64,000 bases of DNA, from the NCBI RefSeq assembly GCF_021026335.1, contig NZ_JAJNCY010000004.1, forward strand, positions 248,001-312,000. Direction: 5' to 3'. Both the position numbers and the translations under genes were made by a program. The DNA is from Rhizobium sp. C1. GTDB lineage: Bacteria; Pseudomonadota; Alphaproteobacteria; Rhizobiales; Rhizobiaceae. Shown here one piece after another: positions 57,334 through 64,000 of the stretch (positions are counted from its first letter, which is position 1; each line of letters opens with the position of its first letter). The notes under the pieces are model-generated. The model was given only the letters and a program-made list of their open reading frames with translations, did not search any database and was not told where the DNA came from.

Positions 57334-58395
57334 ATGAGCAAATACTGGTCCCCTATCGTCTCGACGCTGAAGCCTTATGTTGCTGGCGAACAACCGCGCA
57401 TCGCCAACCTGGTGAAGCTGAATACCAACGAGAACCCCTATGGTCCCTCGCCCAGGGCGCTGGAAGCCATCCGCCACGCCGCCGACGACCGCCTGCGGCT
57501 CTATCCTGATCCTTCCGCTCTGGAGTTACGCCAAGCCATCGCCAGCCTTCACGGGGTGAATGCCGACGACGTGTTCGTGGGTAACGGCTCGGACGAGGTT
57601 CTCGCCCACACCTTCATGGGCCTGCTGAACCACGAGGCGCCGCTTCTCTATCCGGACATCACCTACAGCTTCTATCCCGTCTACAGCCAGCTTTATGGCA
57701 TCGAGACGCAGCAGGTGCCGCTGGACGAGAACTTCGGAATCCGGCTATCGGATTACGATCAGCACTGCGGCGCCATCATCCTGCCCAACCCGAATGCCCC
57801 GACCGGCATCGGCCTGCCGCTTTCCGAGATCGAGGCGCTGGTGGCCGCCCATCCGGACCAGCCGGTGGTGATCGACGAGGCCTATATCGACTTCGGCGGC
57901 GACAGCGCCATTGCCCTGACGCGCAAATATCCGAACCTTCTGGTGGTTCAGACCTTTTCCAAGTCGCGCTCGCTTGCCGGCATGCGCGTCGGCTTCGCCA
58001 TTGGCCAGCGCCCGCTGATAGACGCGCTGGAACGGGTGAAGGACAGTTTTAACTCCTATCCGCTCGACAAGCTGGCGCAGGTTTCTGCCAAGGCTGCGAT
58101 CGAGGATGTGGAATGGTTCAAGACATGCTGCGACCGCATCATCGCGAGCCGAACTCGCGTGGTTTCAGGCCTCGAGCAACGCGGTTTCCGCGTCCTGCCG
58201 TCGCTCGCCAATTTCGTCTTCGCCACCCACCCGGATTTCGCTGGGGCCGACCTCGCGGCGAAGCTCCGCGAACGGGCAGTTCTCGTTCGCCACTTCGCCA
58301 AGCCGCGCATAGACGCCTATCTGCGCATCTCCATCGGCACGGAGGAGGAATGCGACCGGTTAATCGAAGCGCTGGATGACATTCTGGCGGACTGA
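57334..58395 (+). CDS. hisC: Histidinol-phosphate aminotransferase
   Basis: HisC transaminates imidazole acetol phosphate in histidine synthesis. The 353-residue class-I/II PLP enzyme has [16 protein letters not shown] at the start, the PLP-binding lysine in [15 protein letters not shown] and [11 protein letters not shown] near the end. Related enzymes can also act on aromatic amino acids. ATG 57334 is chosen over an upstream in-frame start inside ispA. Its distance to ispA suggests co-transcription, ending at the terminator at 58444. Confidence 0.92.
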   Translation: MSKYWSPIVSTLKPYVAGEQPRIANLVKLNTNENPYGPSPRALEAIRHAADDRLRLYPDPSALELRQAIASLHGVNADDVFVGNGSDEVLAHTFMGLLNHEAPLLYPDITYSFYPVYSQLYGIETQQVPLDENFGIRLSDYDQHCGAIILPNPNAPTGIGLPLSEIEALVAAHPDQPVVIDEAYIDFGGDSAIALTRKYPNLLVVQTFSKSRSLAGMRVGFAIGQRPLIDALERVKDSFNSYPLDKLAQVSAKAAIEDVEWFKTCCDRIIASRTRVVSGLEQRGFRVLPSLANFVFATHPDFAGADLAAKLRERAVLVRHFAKPRIDAYLRISIGTEEECDRLIEALDDILAD

Positions 58396-58408
58396 CCAAG
58401 ATAGCTGT

Positions 58409-58424
58409 GGTTTCACGTGAATCA
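58409..58424. other. parS-like 16-mer
   Basis: GGTTTCACGTGAATCA matches the canonical parS TGTTTCACGTGAAACA at 14 of 16 positions, including the whole TTTCACGTGAA core. It is intergenic, between the hisC stop and its terminator. Confidence 0.45.
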
Positions 58425-58443
58425 CGCTTGACAGCAATTCATG

Positions 58444-58470
58444 AAAAAGGGGCCGAGAGGCCCCTTTTTT
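58444..58470. terminator. Bidirectional terminator between hisC and purH
   Basis: Arms GGGGCC (58449-58454) and GGCCCC (58459-58464) with a GAGA loop are flanked by five A and six T. It serves convergent hisC and purH. Confidence 0.93.
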
Positions 58471-58500
58471 GTAGATTACGTCTGTAGGGGGCAACCGGCG

Positions 58501-60117
58501 TTAATGCCGGAAATGCCGCATTCCTGTGAAGACCATGGCCACGCCCGCCTCGTCGGCTGCGGCAATCACATCCGCATCCTTGATCGAGCCGCCCGGCTGG
58601 ATCAGCGCCGTGGCGCCGGCGGCGATCATGGAAAGCAGGCTGTCCGGGAAGGGCAGGAAGGCCTCGGACGCCACGGCAGAGCCCTTGGTCATCGGCTCGG
58701 CCCAGCCGGCAGCCTTGGCTGCCTCTTCGGCCTTGATGGCGGCGATGCGGGCGGAGTCGATGCGGCTCATCTGGCCGGCGCCGATGCCCGCCGTCTGGCC
58801 GTCCTTGGCGTAAACAACGGCATTCGACTTCACATGCTTGGCGACGCGGAAGGCGAACTTCATGTCTTCCAGTTCCTGCGCCGTCGGCGCGCGTTTGGTC
58901 ACCACCTTCAACGCCATGTCCTCGACCATGGCATTGTCGCGCGACTGGACGAGCAGACCGCCTGAGACGGTCTTGGCCATGATACCGCCCTTGCGCGGAT
59001 CGGGAAGGCCGCCGGCGGCCAGAAGACGCAGGTTTGGCTTTGCGGCAATGAGCGCCTTGGCCTCATCGGTTACAGACGGGGCAATGATCACCTCGGTGAA
59101 GAGCTTGACGATTTCTGCAGCGGTTTCCGCATCCAGTTCCTGGTTCAGCGCAATAATGCCGCCAAAGGCAGACGTCGAGTCGCAGGCCAGCGCCCGGCGG
59201 TAGGCATCCGCAAGGCTCGAACCCGTGGCAACGCCGCACGGATTGGCATGCTTGATGATCGCGCAGGCAGGGCCCTGCTCAGGCCGGAACTCGGCGACCA
59301 GCTCGTAAGCCGCATCCGTGTCGTTGATGTTGTTGTAGGAAAGCTGCTTGCCCTGCAGCAGCGCCGCCGTGGCAACGCCGGGGCGGTTTTCGCCGGTGAT
59401 GTAGAAGCCGGCCGCTTGGTGCGGGTTTTCGCCATAGCGCATTTCTTCCTTGAGCACGCCGCCGATGGCGCGATGGCGCATCATGCCGAGGTTCAGTTCG
59501 TCGGCAAACCAGTTGGAAATTGCCGCATCGTAAGCAGCCGTGCGCGCGTAGGCGGCAGCCGCCATCTTGCGTCGGAAATCATAGGAGGTCGAACCGGCAT
59601 TCGACTTCAATTCGCCGATCAGGGTTTCGTAGTCCGCCGGATTGGTGATGATGGTGACATAGGCGTGGTTCTTGGCCGAAGCGCGGATCATGGCCGGGCC
59701 GCCGATGTCGATATTCTCGACCGTGGTCGGATAATCGCCGCCCTTGGAGCGAACCTCTTCGAACGGATAGAGGTTGATGACGGCGAGATCGATATCGATG
59801 ATACCGTGGGCCGCCATGGCCGCCTTGTGCTCTTCGTCGTCGCGAATGGCGAGCAGGCCGCCATGAACGGTCGGATGCAGCGTCTTGACGCGGCCATCCA
59901 TGATTTCCGGAAAGCCGGTGAGCTCCGAAACGTCCTTCACAGCGAGCCCCGCATCGGCAATCGCCTTGTGCGTACCACCGGTGGACAAAAGCGTAACACC
60001 TTGCTCCACAAGCGCCCTGGCAACCTCGACAATGCCTGTCTTGTCGGAGACCGAGAGAAGCGCGGTCTTGATGCGAACCTTGTCGGGAGCGGGAATTTTC
60101 TTGGAAACGACAGCCAT
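58501..60117 (-). CDS. purH: Bifunctional AICAR formyltransferase / IMP cyclohydrolase
   Basis: PurH performs the last two steps of IMP synthesis. The 538-residue protein has the N-terminal MGS-like cyclohydrolase domain ([44 protein letters not shown]) and the C-terminal formyltransferase domain ([23 protein letters not shown] and the terminal [11 protein letters not shown]-like region). ATG 60117 has an AAGAGG ribosome site upstream; the frame extends 32 codons further without support. It ends the htpX-rsmB-heparinase-purH block. Confidence 0.96.
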   Translation of the reverse strand: MAVVSKKIPAPDKVRIKTALLSVSDKTGIVEVARALVEQGVTLLSTGGTHKAIADAGLAVKDVSELTGFPEIMDGRVKTLHPTVHGGLLAIRDDEEHKAAMAAHGIIDIDLAVINLYPFEEVRSKGGDYPTTVENIDIGGPAMIRASAKNHAYVTIITNPADYETLIGELKSNAGSTSYDFRRKMAAAAYARTAAYDAAISNWFADELNLGMMRHRAIGGVLKEEMRYGENPHQAAGFYITGENRPGVATAALLQGKQLSYNNINDTDAAYELVAEFRPEQGPACAIIKHANPCGVATGSSLADAYRRALACDSTSAFGGIIALNQELDAETAAEIVKLFTEVIIAPSVTDEAKALIAAKPNLRLLAAGGLPDPRKGGIMAKTVSGGLLVQSRDNAMVEDMALKVVTKRAPTAQELEDMKFAFRVAKHVKSNAVVYAKDGQTAGIGAGQMSRIDSARIAAIKAEEAAKAAGWAEPMTKGSAVASEAFLPFPDSLLSMIAAGATALIQPGGSIKDADVIAAADEAGVAMVFTGMRHFRH

Positions 60118-60222
60118 GGGCTCAACCTCTTGCCTCAGCGGAAAACGTGGCTCCTGCCGGGCGGAGCCTGTTGCTCGCGCCCTAGCACAGTTGCGCCTTC
60201 CGGAAAACCGCAAGATGCCAAT

Positions 60223-61923
60223 TTATCGGGCTTTTAAGCGGCCCTTTTGCTCCAGCCGCCAGCCGATTTCCGGCAGTTTGCCGACATCGAACACGATCTC
60301 AAGCTGGCGGGAGCCGCGAATGCCGGACGAGTCGGCAAAGAACACGTCTTCGCCCACCTCGATCTTGGCATCTATACAGGTGAAAGACCAGGTCTGCGCA
60401 TCGGGCGCGACCAGCAGAACCTCGTTGTCATCCACCGGCCGGATCTGGATCGAGGGATGGATGTGGAAGCGGGCCGAGGCCTGAAAGCCGCAATTCTCCG
60501 GCGGTTCCACGCCGCCCTTGCCCATGAAGCGATCACCGCCGCGGATAATCGTGCCGCTGGGATGAAGCTGAAGGCTGCGCTCGTGATAAAGACCGAACTT
60601 CTCCAGATAGCCATCGTGGCTCGCCACCAGAATTTCGCCCTGCGGATCTTCCTTGCGCGTCGCTTCCACGCGCTTGACTCCGCCGGTGACCACCGTTCCG
60701 AGGTCGGAAAGCCGCCCGAAACTATGCGAGGAAGTATCGTTCAGCGTCACCGTCGAATGGGCGGCCGTCGAACGGGCCAATTGTCGATACTCCTCCGGCC
60801 CGTAAAGCGGGGACCCCGAATTGACGATCAACCGGTGACCACCGGAGGAGAGTTCGAAGGAGAGGCAGCCCGCATGGGCATGCGTCGACGTTTCCTGCGT
60901 GATCGGATAGCCGGTATCGACGATGATGGCCGTGCTGCTCGTGCCGATGCGCTGGTAGCGCATATAGGGCATGGCTCGGAAGGGCTGGCCTGCGGATTCA
61001 TCATAGCGCAGCACAGCCACAAGTTCGGTCGCCAGTGTCGCGGTCGCGCCGTTGAAAAGGCTCAGTTCCCCGCTCTGGTGACGAAAGAAGCGCAGCGCCG
61101 GGAACATCCGATCGATTGCCGGAATCAGCCGCGAAGGCATTTCATGGCCGAGATTCACATAGGTCTGGCGAAGCGGCAGCAACTCCATGAGAAGATCGAG
61201 AATGGCGCGCGGATTGCGCGAAATATGCCCGCCGTCAGGCAGGATCTGGCGGTCCAGTTCGCGATCGAGGCTGGCACCCGCGCGCTGTACAACGGCGAGC
61301 GTCGTGGGCAGCGAGAGGCTGGCCATTGCAAGCGCGATGCGAATGCGCATGACTTCCAGTCCGTCGCCGGCTGTGGGAGCCACCGAGCGCAGGTAATCGA
61401 CATGCATGCCGATGCTTTTCAAGAACCGGCGATAGAAACCGAGCTGCGCCGACTTCAGAATGACGGGGGAATGTGACAGCCACGACATGAGGCGAAGCGC
61501 CGCCGTCTGCGGCCGCCAGACCGGACTATCATCGGGCCAGCGATGACGCGCGATCCAGTCCTGAGCAATCTCCTGAGCGCGCTGATAATGCTTGTCGCTC
61601 TTCGTGGCCCGAAAATCCCGCAGCCAGACGAAGGAATGCAGCCGAGTTTCGAACTCGGGCGAGGGCGGGTCGAGATCGAAGACCGATTCGTCGCTGGCAT
61701 CGAGCGTGCGGCCCGCCAGCGTAAAGCGTCCGTTGAAGATTTCTTCGGCGATGAAAGGATCAGACGCGCGCAGATCCGTCGGCGCGACAAGAAGCTTTTC
61801 CGGTGCTTTTCTGAAGGTTTGGCGGAAACGAAAAACGCCACCATTTGCCGCCTGATGGACTTGGCGGATGCCGCTCCTCATGTAGAGGGTAGACAGTATC
61901 TTGCGGCCGAAAGGCGCCATCAT
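60223..61923 (-). CDS. Heparinase II/III family protein
   Basis: The 566-residue protein has an alpha-helical N-terminal domain and a heparinase II/III-like beta-sandwich C-terminal domain with ETSTHAHAGCLSFELSSGGHRLIVNSG, holding the conserved histidines. Family members are polysaccharide lyases, but this alphaproteobacterial group has no proven substrate. No signal peptide is visible. Two adjacent ATG codons (61923 and 61920) can start it, and a 7-bp dyad covers the region just upstream. It lies between rsmB and purH, a conserved rhizobial neighbourhood as I recall it. Confidence 0.85.
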   Translation of the reverse strand: MMAPFGRKILSTLYMRSGIRQVHQAANGGVFRFRQTFRKAPEKLLVAPTDLRASDPFIAEEIFNGRFTLAGRTLDASDESVFDLDPPSPEFETRLHSFVWLRDFRATKSDKHYQRAQEIAQDWIARHRWPDDSPVWRPQTAALRLMSWLSHSPVILKSAQLGFYRRFLKSIGMHVDYLRSVAPTAGDGLEVMRIRIALAMASLSLPTTLAVVQRAGASLDRELDRQILPDGGHISRNPRAILDLLMELLPLRQTYVNLGHEMPSRLIPAIDRMFPALRFFRHQSGELSLFNGATATLATELVAVLRYDESAGQPFRAMPYMRYQRIGTSSTAIIVDTGYPITQETSTHAHAGCLSFELSSGGHRLIVNSGSPLYGPEEYRQLARSTAAHSTVTLNDTSSHSFGRLSDLGTVVTGGVKRVEATRKEDPQGEILVASHDGYLEKFGLYHERSLQLHPSGTIIRGGDRFMGKGGVEPPENCGFQASARFHIHPSIQIRPVDDNEVLLVAPDAQTWSFTCIDAKIEVGEDVFFADSSGIRGSRQLEIVFDVGKLPEIGWRLEQKGRLKAR

Positions 61924-61932
61924 GAGAAAACT

Positions 61933-61957
61933 CTAGGAAATCGAACAGGATTCCTAG
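61933..61957 (-). promoter_or_regulatory. Dyad just upstream of the heparinase-like start
   Basis: CTAGGAA (61933-61939) and TTCCTAG (61951-61957) are perfect inverted arms with an 11-bp loop, ending 10 bp before the ATG. In mRNA the hairpin would touch the ribosome-binding region. Confidence 0.45.
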
Positions 61958-62039
61958 GCATAATCTGCCATTGCGTCAATTCAGGACGCAGGGAAGAGCT
62001 GTTGATGGTAAATTCACCAAACCGGAACAGAGCCAAAGC

Positions 62040-63428
62040 TTAGCTGTCGCGCCTGAGCACACAGGCATAGAAACCATCCATGCCGCTGGCCGCAGCCGTT
62101 TCGCGTTCCAGCATCGCAGGCGTCGTCCGCACCTCACCCTTCGCCGTGATCGCGTCGGGAAGACCGGGCAGAACCGAAGCCGTAACGGGAACCCGGGTCA
62201 CTGAAGGCATGCTCGCCAGCAGACGCCCGATCATCTCCTCGCCCTCGATCGGATCGAGCGAGCAATTGGAGAAAACGACGATACCGCCCGGCTTGACCAG
62301 CGAAAGAGCGTGGCGCAGCAACCGCTCCTGCACGCCCGCGAGCTTGCGCACGTCGTCCAGGCCCTTGGTCCACGGAACGTCCGGATGACGGCGCGCCGTG
62401 CCGGTGGAGGAGCAGGGGGCATCCAACAAGGCCGCATCGTAGAGCGCGGCCGGCTTATGATCGCCGGCATTGCCCTCAATCAGTTCGGCTTCGAAACGCA
62501 AACGATCAAGATTTTCCTTCAACCGCTTCAGGCGGTTGGCAGACATGTCCAGCGCCGTCACCTTCGCGCCCGCCTGGATCAGCTGCGCCGTCTTGCCGCC
62601 GGGTGCGGCGCACAGATCCACAACACGCTTGTCCTGCAGGTTCCCAAAGAGCCGGGCAGGGATTGCAGCGGCAGCATCCTGCACCCACCACTCTCCATCG
62701 GCATAGCCCTCAAGATCGACGACAGAACCTTCATAATCGGCCAGCCTTACGCTGCCCGTGGGCAGCACGACGCCGCCAAGCCGCTGGGCCCAGCCTTCCG
62801 GATCGGATTTGACGGTGAGATCGATGGCCGCCGGCGCCAGGTGCGCCTCGGCAATCGCCAGCGCCGCCTCCGGGCCATAAACGGCGACCAAACGGCTTTG
62901 GAACCAGTCGGGCAGGGCGGGAACCGGGGCGCCGACCTCGTTGAGAAGCCGCTCTTTTTCGGAGGAAAGACGTCGTAGCAGCGCATTCACGAGGCTGGCA
63001 AATCGCTTGTTGCGCGGATCGTCATTCGCCTGTTCGACGGCAAGATCAACCGCAGCCCGATCCGGCACGTCGAGATAGAGGATCTGCGCGGCGGCGACCA
63101 TCAGAACATGCTGAAGTGCCCGCGCGCCGTCTGGCAGCGGCGTCTTGAGCAGCGATCCGATCATGGCCTCGATGCGGGGCAAATGCCGCAGAGCCGTATT
63201 GAGGATCGCCCGCACGAGACCGCGGTCAGCCGGCGAAAGCGCCATGTAGGCGGGGTTGCCGCCCGTCTGGTCGAGCATCCCGTCCAGCGAGGCTTTCTTG
63301 TCGATCACCGCTGCCAGCAGGCGGGACGCCGCCTGACGTGCGGCCAGGCCTGGTTTATCGGAAGTTTTGATGGCGCCACGAGAGGCGGAGCCCGGCTTTG
63401 GCCGGACCGGTTTTGACGTCAAGACCAC
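62040..63428 (-). CDS. rsmB: RsmB/Fmu-type rRNA (cytosine-5) methyltransferase
   Basis: The protein of about 462 residues has a NusB-like RNA-binding N-terminus ([22 protein letters not shown]) and a SAM-dependent methyltransferase domain with [13 protein letters not shown] and the two catalytic cysteines in [15 protein letters not shown] and [14 protein letters not shown]. coli RsmB methylates C967 of 16S rRNA. The start is probably GTG 63428, overlapping htpX by 10 bases, but TTG 63422 has the better distance to AAGGA. Overlap implies coupling to htpX. Confidence 0.9.
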   Translation of the reverse strand: MVLTSKPVRPKPGSASRGAIKTSDKPGLAARQAASRLLAAVIDKKASLDGMLDQTGGNPAYMALSPADRGLVRAILNTALRHLPRIEAMIGSLLKTPLPDGARALQHVLMVAAAQILYLDVPDRAAVDLAVEQANDDPRNKRFASLVNALLRRLSSEKERLLNEVGAPVPALPDWFQSRLVAVYGPEAALAIAEAHLAPAAIDLTVKSDPEGWAQRLGGVVLPTGSVRLADYEGSVVDLEGYADGEWWVQDAAAAIPARLFGNLQDKRVVDLCAAPGGKTAQLIQAGAKVTALDMSANRLKRLKENLDRLRFEAELIEGNAGDHKPAALYDAALLDAPCSSTGTARRHPDVPWTKGLDDVRKLAGVQERLLRHALSLVKPGGIVVFSNCSLDPIEGEEMIGRLLASMPSVTRVPVTASVLPGLPDAITAKGEVRTTPAMLERETAAASGMDGFYACVLRRDS

Positions 63429-64000
63429 GGTCCTTCGGATGAGTTGGGCCGGCCCGCACCCGAAGATACGCTCGGCACGGATCGCGCATTGCGGGTCGGA
63501 TTAGCAGCCGGGCGCGGCGGCGTCGATCCGAAATTGCCGGCAGAGGCCATTTTTTCAAGCTCCGAGACACGATTATCCGTGTTTGGATGGGTCGAAAACA
63601 GATTGTCCATCCGCTCACCCGACAGCGGGTTGATGATGAACATATGCGCCGTCGCGGGATTATGCTCGGCCTGCATGTTCGGCACCTGATGCGCATAGGC
63701 CTCGATCTTGCGCAGCGCCGAGGCAAGCCACAGCGGCTGGCCGCAAATCTCGGCACCGCGCCGGTCCGCCTCATATTCGCGCGTCCGGCTAATCGCCATC
63801 TGCACCAGCATGGCTGCAAAAGGCGCAACAATCATCGCAATCAGCGTGCCGACGATACCGAAACCGTTGTTTTCTCGACGATCACTGAAGAAGAAGGCGA
63901 AGTTGCCGAGCATGGAAATCGCACCGGCCAGCGTCGCGGTGATCGTCATGGTCAGCGTGTCGCGATGCTCGATATGGGCAAGCTCATGCGCCATGACGCC
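63419..64000 (-). CDS. htpX: Membrane protease HtpX, 5' part cut by window end
   Basis: HtpX is an inner-membrane zinc protease for quality control of membrane proteins. The visible C-terminal part of about 194 residues has the HELAH zinc site with the following IEHRDTLTM, two membrane segments, and [17 protein letters not shown] with the third zinc ligand. A low-complexity tail ends the protein. The frame is open through the end of the window, so the N-terminal membrane helices lie beyond it. rsmB overlaps its stop. Confidence 0.93.
   Translation of the reverse strand, partial: GVMAHELAHIEHRDTLTMTITATLAGAISMLGNFAFFFSDRRENNGFGIVGTLIAMIVAPFAAMLVQMAISRTREYEADRRGAEICGQPLWLASALRKIEAYAHQVPNMQAEHNPATAHMFIINPLSGERMDNLFSTHPNTDNRVSELEKMASAGNFGSTPPRPAANPTRNARSVPSVSSGAGRPNSSEGPWS

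Overview
The window is a stretch of chromosome from an alphaproteobacterium of the Rhizobiaceae, most likely the Agrobacterium/Rhizobium lineage. The best markers are chvB and chvA (cyclic beta-1,2-glucan synthase and exporter), the 1154-codon rhizobial-type pyruvate carboxylase, a giant NAD-glutamate dehydrogenase, GC-rich codon use, rhizobial intergenic repeats and a CtrA-type site upstream of ftsK. No insertion sequence, prophage, rRNA or CRISPR array was seen. Nearly all of it looks like core chromosome; the clearest exception is a small A/T-richer cassette at 4.5-6.2 kb beside a tRNA-Gly gene.

Layout. 0-4.4 kb: end of a ParB-like nuclease gene, the GABA-catabolic pair gabT-gabD, and a divergent MerR-XRE-cupin regulator. 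4.5-6.3 kb: an XRE/ImmA metalloprotease gene coupled by TAATG to a PIN-like DUF4411 gene, then tRNA-Gly(GCC). 6.5-11.3 kb: YbaK-type tRNA deacylase, thioredoxin-TPR chaperedoxin, Lon-N protein, Trm112-like protein, UbiH-type hydroxylase, TesB. 11.4-13.4 kb: sigma-54-type promoter and glnK-amtB. 13.4-17.9 kb: ftsK behind two CtrA-like sites, lolA, exonuclease III. 17.9-19.3 kb: asd with a previously hidden 38-codon leader ORF rich in Lys and Thr codons. 19.4-30 kb: lytic transglycosylase, carbonic anhydrase, pyridoxal kinase, NAD-GDH, UMF1-type MFS, ispG. 30-39 kb: TetR regulator with a divergent molybdenum oxidoreductase pair, YjdM, SDR/LysR divergent pair, MFS, L,D-transpeptidase, OmpR-type response regulator, cNMP-binding protein. 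39.5-50.1 kb: chvB and chvA, convergent around a strong bidirectional terminator. 50.7-55 kb: a LuxR-type AHL-receptor-like regulator and pyc. 55-64 kb: rpmF, mtgA, ispA, hisC, then a minus-strand block htpX-rsmB-heparinase-purH.

Together the genes cover nitrogen sensing (GlnK/AmtB, NAD-GDH, GABA catabolism), the cell envelope (ChvA/B, LolA, MltB-like, MtgA, L,D-transpeptidase, FtsK, heparinase-like protein), anaplerosis and amino-acid synthesis (pyc, asd, hisC) and isoprenoids (ispG, ispA).

Most interesting signals: (1) a probable Lys/Thr attenuator in front of asd, with a good Shine-Dalgarno, nine Lys/Thr codons in eleven, and downstream pairing that could hide the asd ribosome site; (2) a dispersed family of about 50-60 bp hairpins, six copies, whose stems change sequence in both arms together and which mostly begin at or just after stop codons; (3) the XRE-ImmA/PIN pair as a candidate toxin-antitoxin or defence module; (4) paired CtrA sites at ftsK; (5) a LuxR-type receptor without a luxI in view; (6) a parS-like 16-mer after hisC; (7) a terminator hairpin that contains the ribosome site of the exonuclease III gene.
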